A stretch of 37,916 bases of DNA. It comes from JBNKDD01 sp050288085 (GTDB taxonomy: Bacteria > Chloroflexota > Anaerolineae > Aggregatilineales > UBA3940). The notes under the pieces were generated by a model that saw only the letters and a program-made list of their open reading frames with translations, did not search any database and was not told where the DNA came from. Positions 36,389 through 37,916 of this stretch are shown here, in pieces (the first letter of the stretch is position 1; the number at the start of each line of letters is the position of its first letter). The stretch spans positions 1-37,916 of the forward strand of contig JBNKDD010000018.1 of assembly GCA_050288085.1 (NCBI GenBank), given 5' to 3'. Made by a program: the position numbers and the translations under genes.

Positions 36389-37916
36389 TTATTCTTCTTC
36401 GCCGGTTTCTGTCGGGGCTTCTGCTTCTTCTGCTTCAACCTCGGCTTCGACTTCTGCCTCATCGGCTTCAACCTCGGCTTCGACTTCAACCTTGGCTTCG
36501 ACTTCGACTTCGGCCTCAGCTGTCACTTCTGCCTCATCGGCTTCAACTTCATCAAAGAGATAATCATCATCATCTTCATTGGCCGATGTGACAACGTCCT
36601 GCCAGTCGGCATCCAGATATTCTTCCATATCCACCCGGCGCAGGCTAAGGCCTAAACGCCGACGGTCTGAGTCAATCCGGATGATACGCAGCGTGAGCAC
36701 CTGATTTTCCTCGACCACATCACGTGGATGTGTGACGCGGTTCTCGGACAGCTCACTGATATGAATCAACCCTTCGATTTCAGGGCGGTCTACCAGTTGA
36801 GCAAATGCCCCAAACTTGGTTAATTTGGTGACGGTTCCTTGTACGAGCTGCCCGCGCCGGTATTCTCTGGCGAGGCTTGTCCAGGGATCTTCCAGGCACT
36901 TTCTGCGGCTCAGCCCAATTCGCTGGCGATCCCGGTCAATGTGAATGACTTCTACATCGATCTCGTCGCCCACTTTGAGGACTTCCTTCGGGTGCGTGAC
37001 ATGCCGCCAGGAAAGTTCAGAGAGATGGACTAAACCATCTGCCCCGCCCAAATCAACGAATGCACCAAAATCGGCCAGGCTGATAACGCGCCCCCTGTGA
37101 ATCTGCCCAACTTCCAGTGAATCAAGGAGTTCGGTACGGCGTAAGGCCCGCGACTCTTTTTCCGCTGCTCGTTCAGACAGGATCAGACGATTACGCCGCC
37201 GGTCAACTTCAATGACCTTGACGAGAATGTCATCGCCAACCATCCCACCCCAGCGATCTTCGGGGGTAGGTGTGGTAGTAGAACGCTGACGACGATCCCG
37301 GCTGACATGCGAAGCCGGAACGAAACCTCGGACCTTTCCGAAGCGAACAATCAGGCCACCTTTGTTGAAGGCTGCAATTTTGCTCTGATAGGTGCTGCCA
37401 TTTTCGAGATATTCTTCAGCTTCACGCCAGTCTTGCTCTTCTAATGCCCGACGCAGGGACAGTTGAGCATACCCGTTACGATCTTCCGGGGTGATGACGT
37501 AGACGTAGATTTCGCTGCCAATCTCGAATGAGGACCAGGCTTCCTTATCAAGCCTCTCCAGATCACGGCTGCTGATGATTCCTTCGGATTTTAGACCAAC
37601 ATCGACAAGAATTTCATCTTGCGATACGCTGGCCACCATGCCTTTGACGATTTGTCCACGCTTTAGAGGCGTAAAGGAAAAATCGGCTGGCTCCTCTTCA
37701 CCCGGTACATTCCCTTCCAGGAATGCGCGAAACAACTCTTCGTCGTTATCGCCCTCTACAATAACTTCGGTTGATACACTATCATCAACCTCTTCAGAAG
37801 TTACAGCTTCGGCTACCGGCTCTTCTTCGGGGGCTTCTTCAGACAAATCAAGAGGAGTTTCCTCCAATTCGGCCACTGGCTCGCTTGATTCTATGTTGAC
37901 TTGAGCGGCTTCAGCA
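36389..37916 (-). CDS. rpsA: 30S ribosomal protein S1 (5' end outside window)
   Basis: The visible ~509 residues contain four S1 RNA-binding domains: one starting at KRGQIVKGMVASVSQDEILV, a divergent second (KIAAFNKGGLIVRF), and two classic ones (GRVISLADFGAFVDLGGADG and GTVTKLTKFGAFAQL), each ending in a LSxRR-like strand. S1 brings mRNAs to the 30S subunit. The frame is open to the window edge (the first visible residues are AEAAQVN). The in-frame GTG at 37876 lacks a ribosome site, so the true start lies beyond 37916. Both ends are acidic. The C-terminal ~55 residues are a Glu/Ala/Val repeat (EAEVEAEVEA style) encoded by near-repetitive DNA at 36400-36540. Confidence 0.95.
   Translation of the reverse strand, partial: AEAAQVNIESSEPVAELEETPLDLSEEAPEEEPVAEAVTSEEVDDSVSTEVIVEGDNDEELFRAFLEGNVPGEEEPADFSFTPLKRGQIVKGMVASVSQDEILVDVGLKSEGIISSRDLERLDKEAWSSFEIGSEIYVYVITPEDRNGYAQLSLRRALEEQDWREAEEYLENGSTYQSKIAAFNKGGLIVRFGKVRGFVPASHVSRDRRQRSTTTPTPEDRWGGMVGDDILVKVIEVDRRRNRLILSERAAEKESRALRRTELLDSLEVGQIHRGRVISLADFGAFVDLGGADGLVHLSELSWRHVTHPKEVLKVGDEIDVEVIHIDRDRQRIGLSRRKCLEDPWTSLAREYRRGQLVQGTVTKLTKFGAFAQLVDRPEIEGLIHISELSENRVTHPRDVVEENQVLTLRIIRIDSDRRRLGLSLRRVDMEEYLDADWQDVVTSANEDDDDYLFDEVEADEAEVTAEAEVEVEAKVEVEAEVEADEAEVEAEVEAEEAEAPTETGEEE

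Noticed and set aside
36400..36540. Repetitive DNA block near the end of rpsA
   Set aside because: It is in frame and encodes the acidic Glu/Ala/Val tail of S1, so it is coding low complexity and not an independent repeat element.

Overview
The window most resembles a chromosomal segment of a member of the Chloroflexota (Anaerolineae-like). This is inferred from gene style, not from a marker gene. The signs are exported proteins with long Thr/Pro linkers, tandem GT-C membrane glycosyltransferases with large C-terminal outer domains, a four-cysteine CcmH with a zinc-ribbon CcmI-like partner, ribosomal proteins with long acidic tails, and moderately high GC. No rRNA, tRNA, CRISPR array or intact transposon is visible.

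Layout. (1) 1-1240: the 3' end of lysine 2,3-aminomutase, then a 511-bp decayed IS630-type element that truncates a pentapeptide-repeat gene. (2) 1290-7200: a winged-helix/TPR protein behind a palindrome-rich promoter, then two tandem paralogous glycosyltransferases on the minus strand, one carrying an in-frame cluster of three DNA palindromes. (3) 7260-15440: mostly plus-strand housekeeping and exported genes (hutI, WD40 lipoprotein, membrane-anchored Thr/Pro protein, two NAD-dependent epimerases, proA), with a minus-strand C39-like peptidase overlapping the hutI end, a probable small RNA at 10470-10581 and two dispersed palindromes. (4) 15424-21114: a compact minus-strand run: SpoU methyltransferase, CcmH, ResA-like thioredoxin, DJ-1/PfpI protein, GNAT, CcmI-like zinc ribbon, EamA exporter and an AlkZ-like winged-helix protein. 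(5) 21129-23753: a DipZ-like thioredoxin, a DUF4272 protein and an orphan Flp-type pilin. (6) 23955-26491: the rpsB-tsf-pyrH operon with a structured leader. (7) 26519-31608: a trypsin-STAND-TPR protein with an adjacent Trypco1 protein, divergent from an ArsR-type regulator and a small protein. (8) 31748-37916: an orphan ABC ATPase, a DUF4349 protein, an ECF sigma factor with a likely anti-sigma partner, a Ser/Thr kinase with FHA domain, and ribosomal protein S1, which runs off the window.

The most interesting system is the trypsin-STAND-TPR/Trypco1 pair. Its architecture matches predicted NTP-dependent biological conflict (anti-invader or programmed cell death) systems, with a proteolytic effector fused to a STAND switch and a TPR sensor. 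Other signals worth following are a promoter-to-terminator small RNA of no recognised class, an rpsB leader hairpin array, an ECF-type promoter in front of the sigma gene, and a recurring -10-like hexamer 6-8 nt before start codons that suggests leaderless transcripts.
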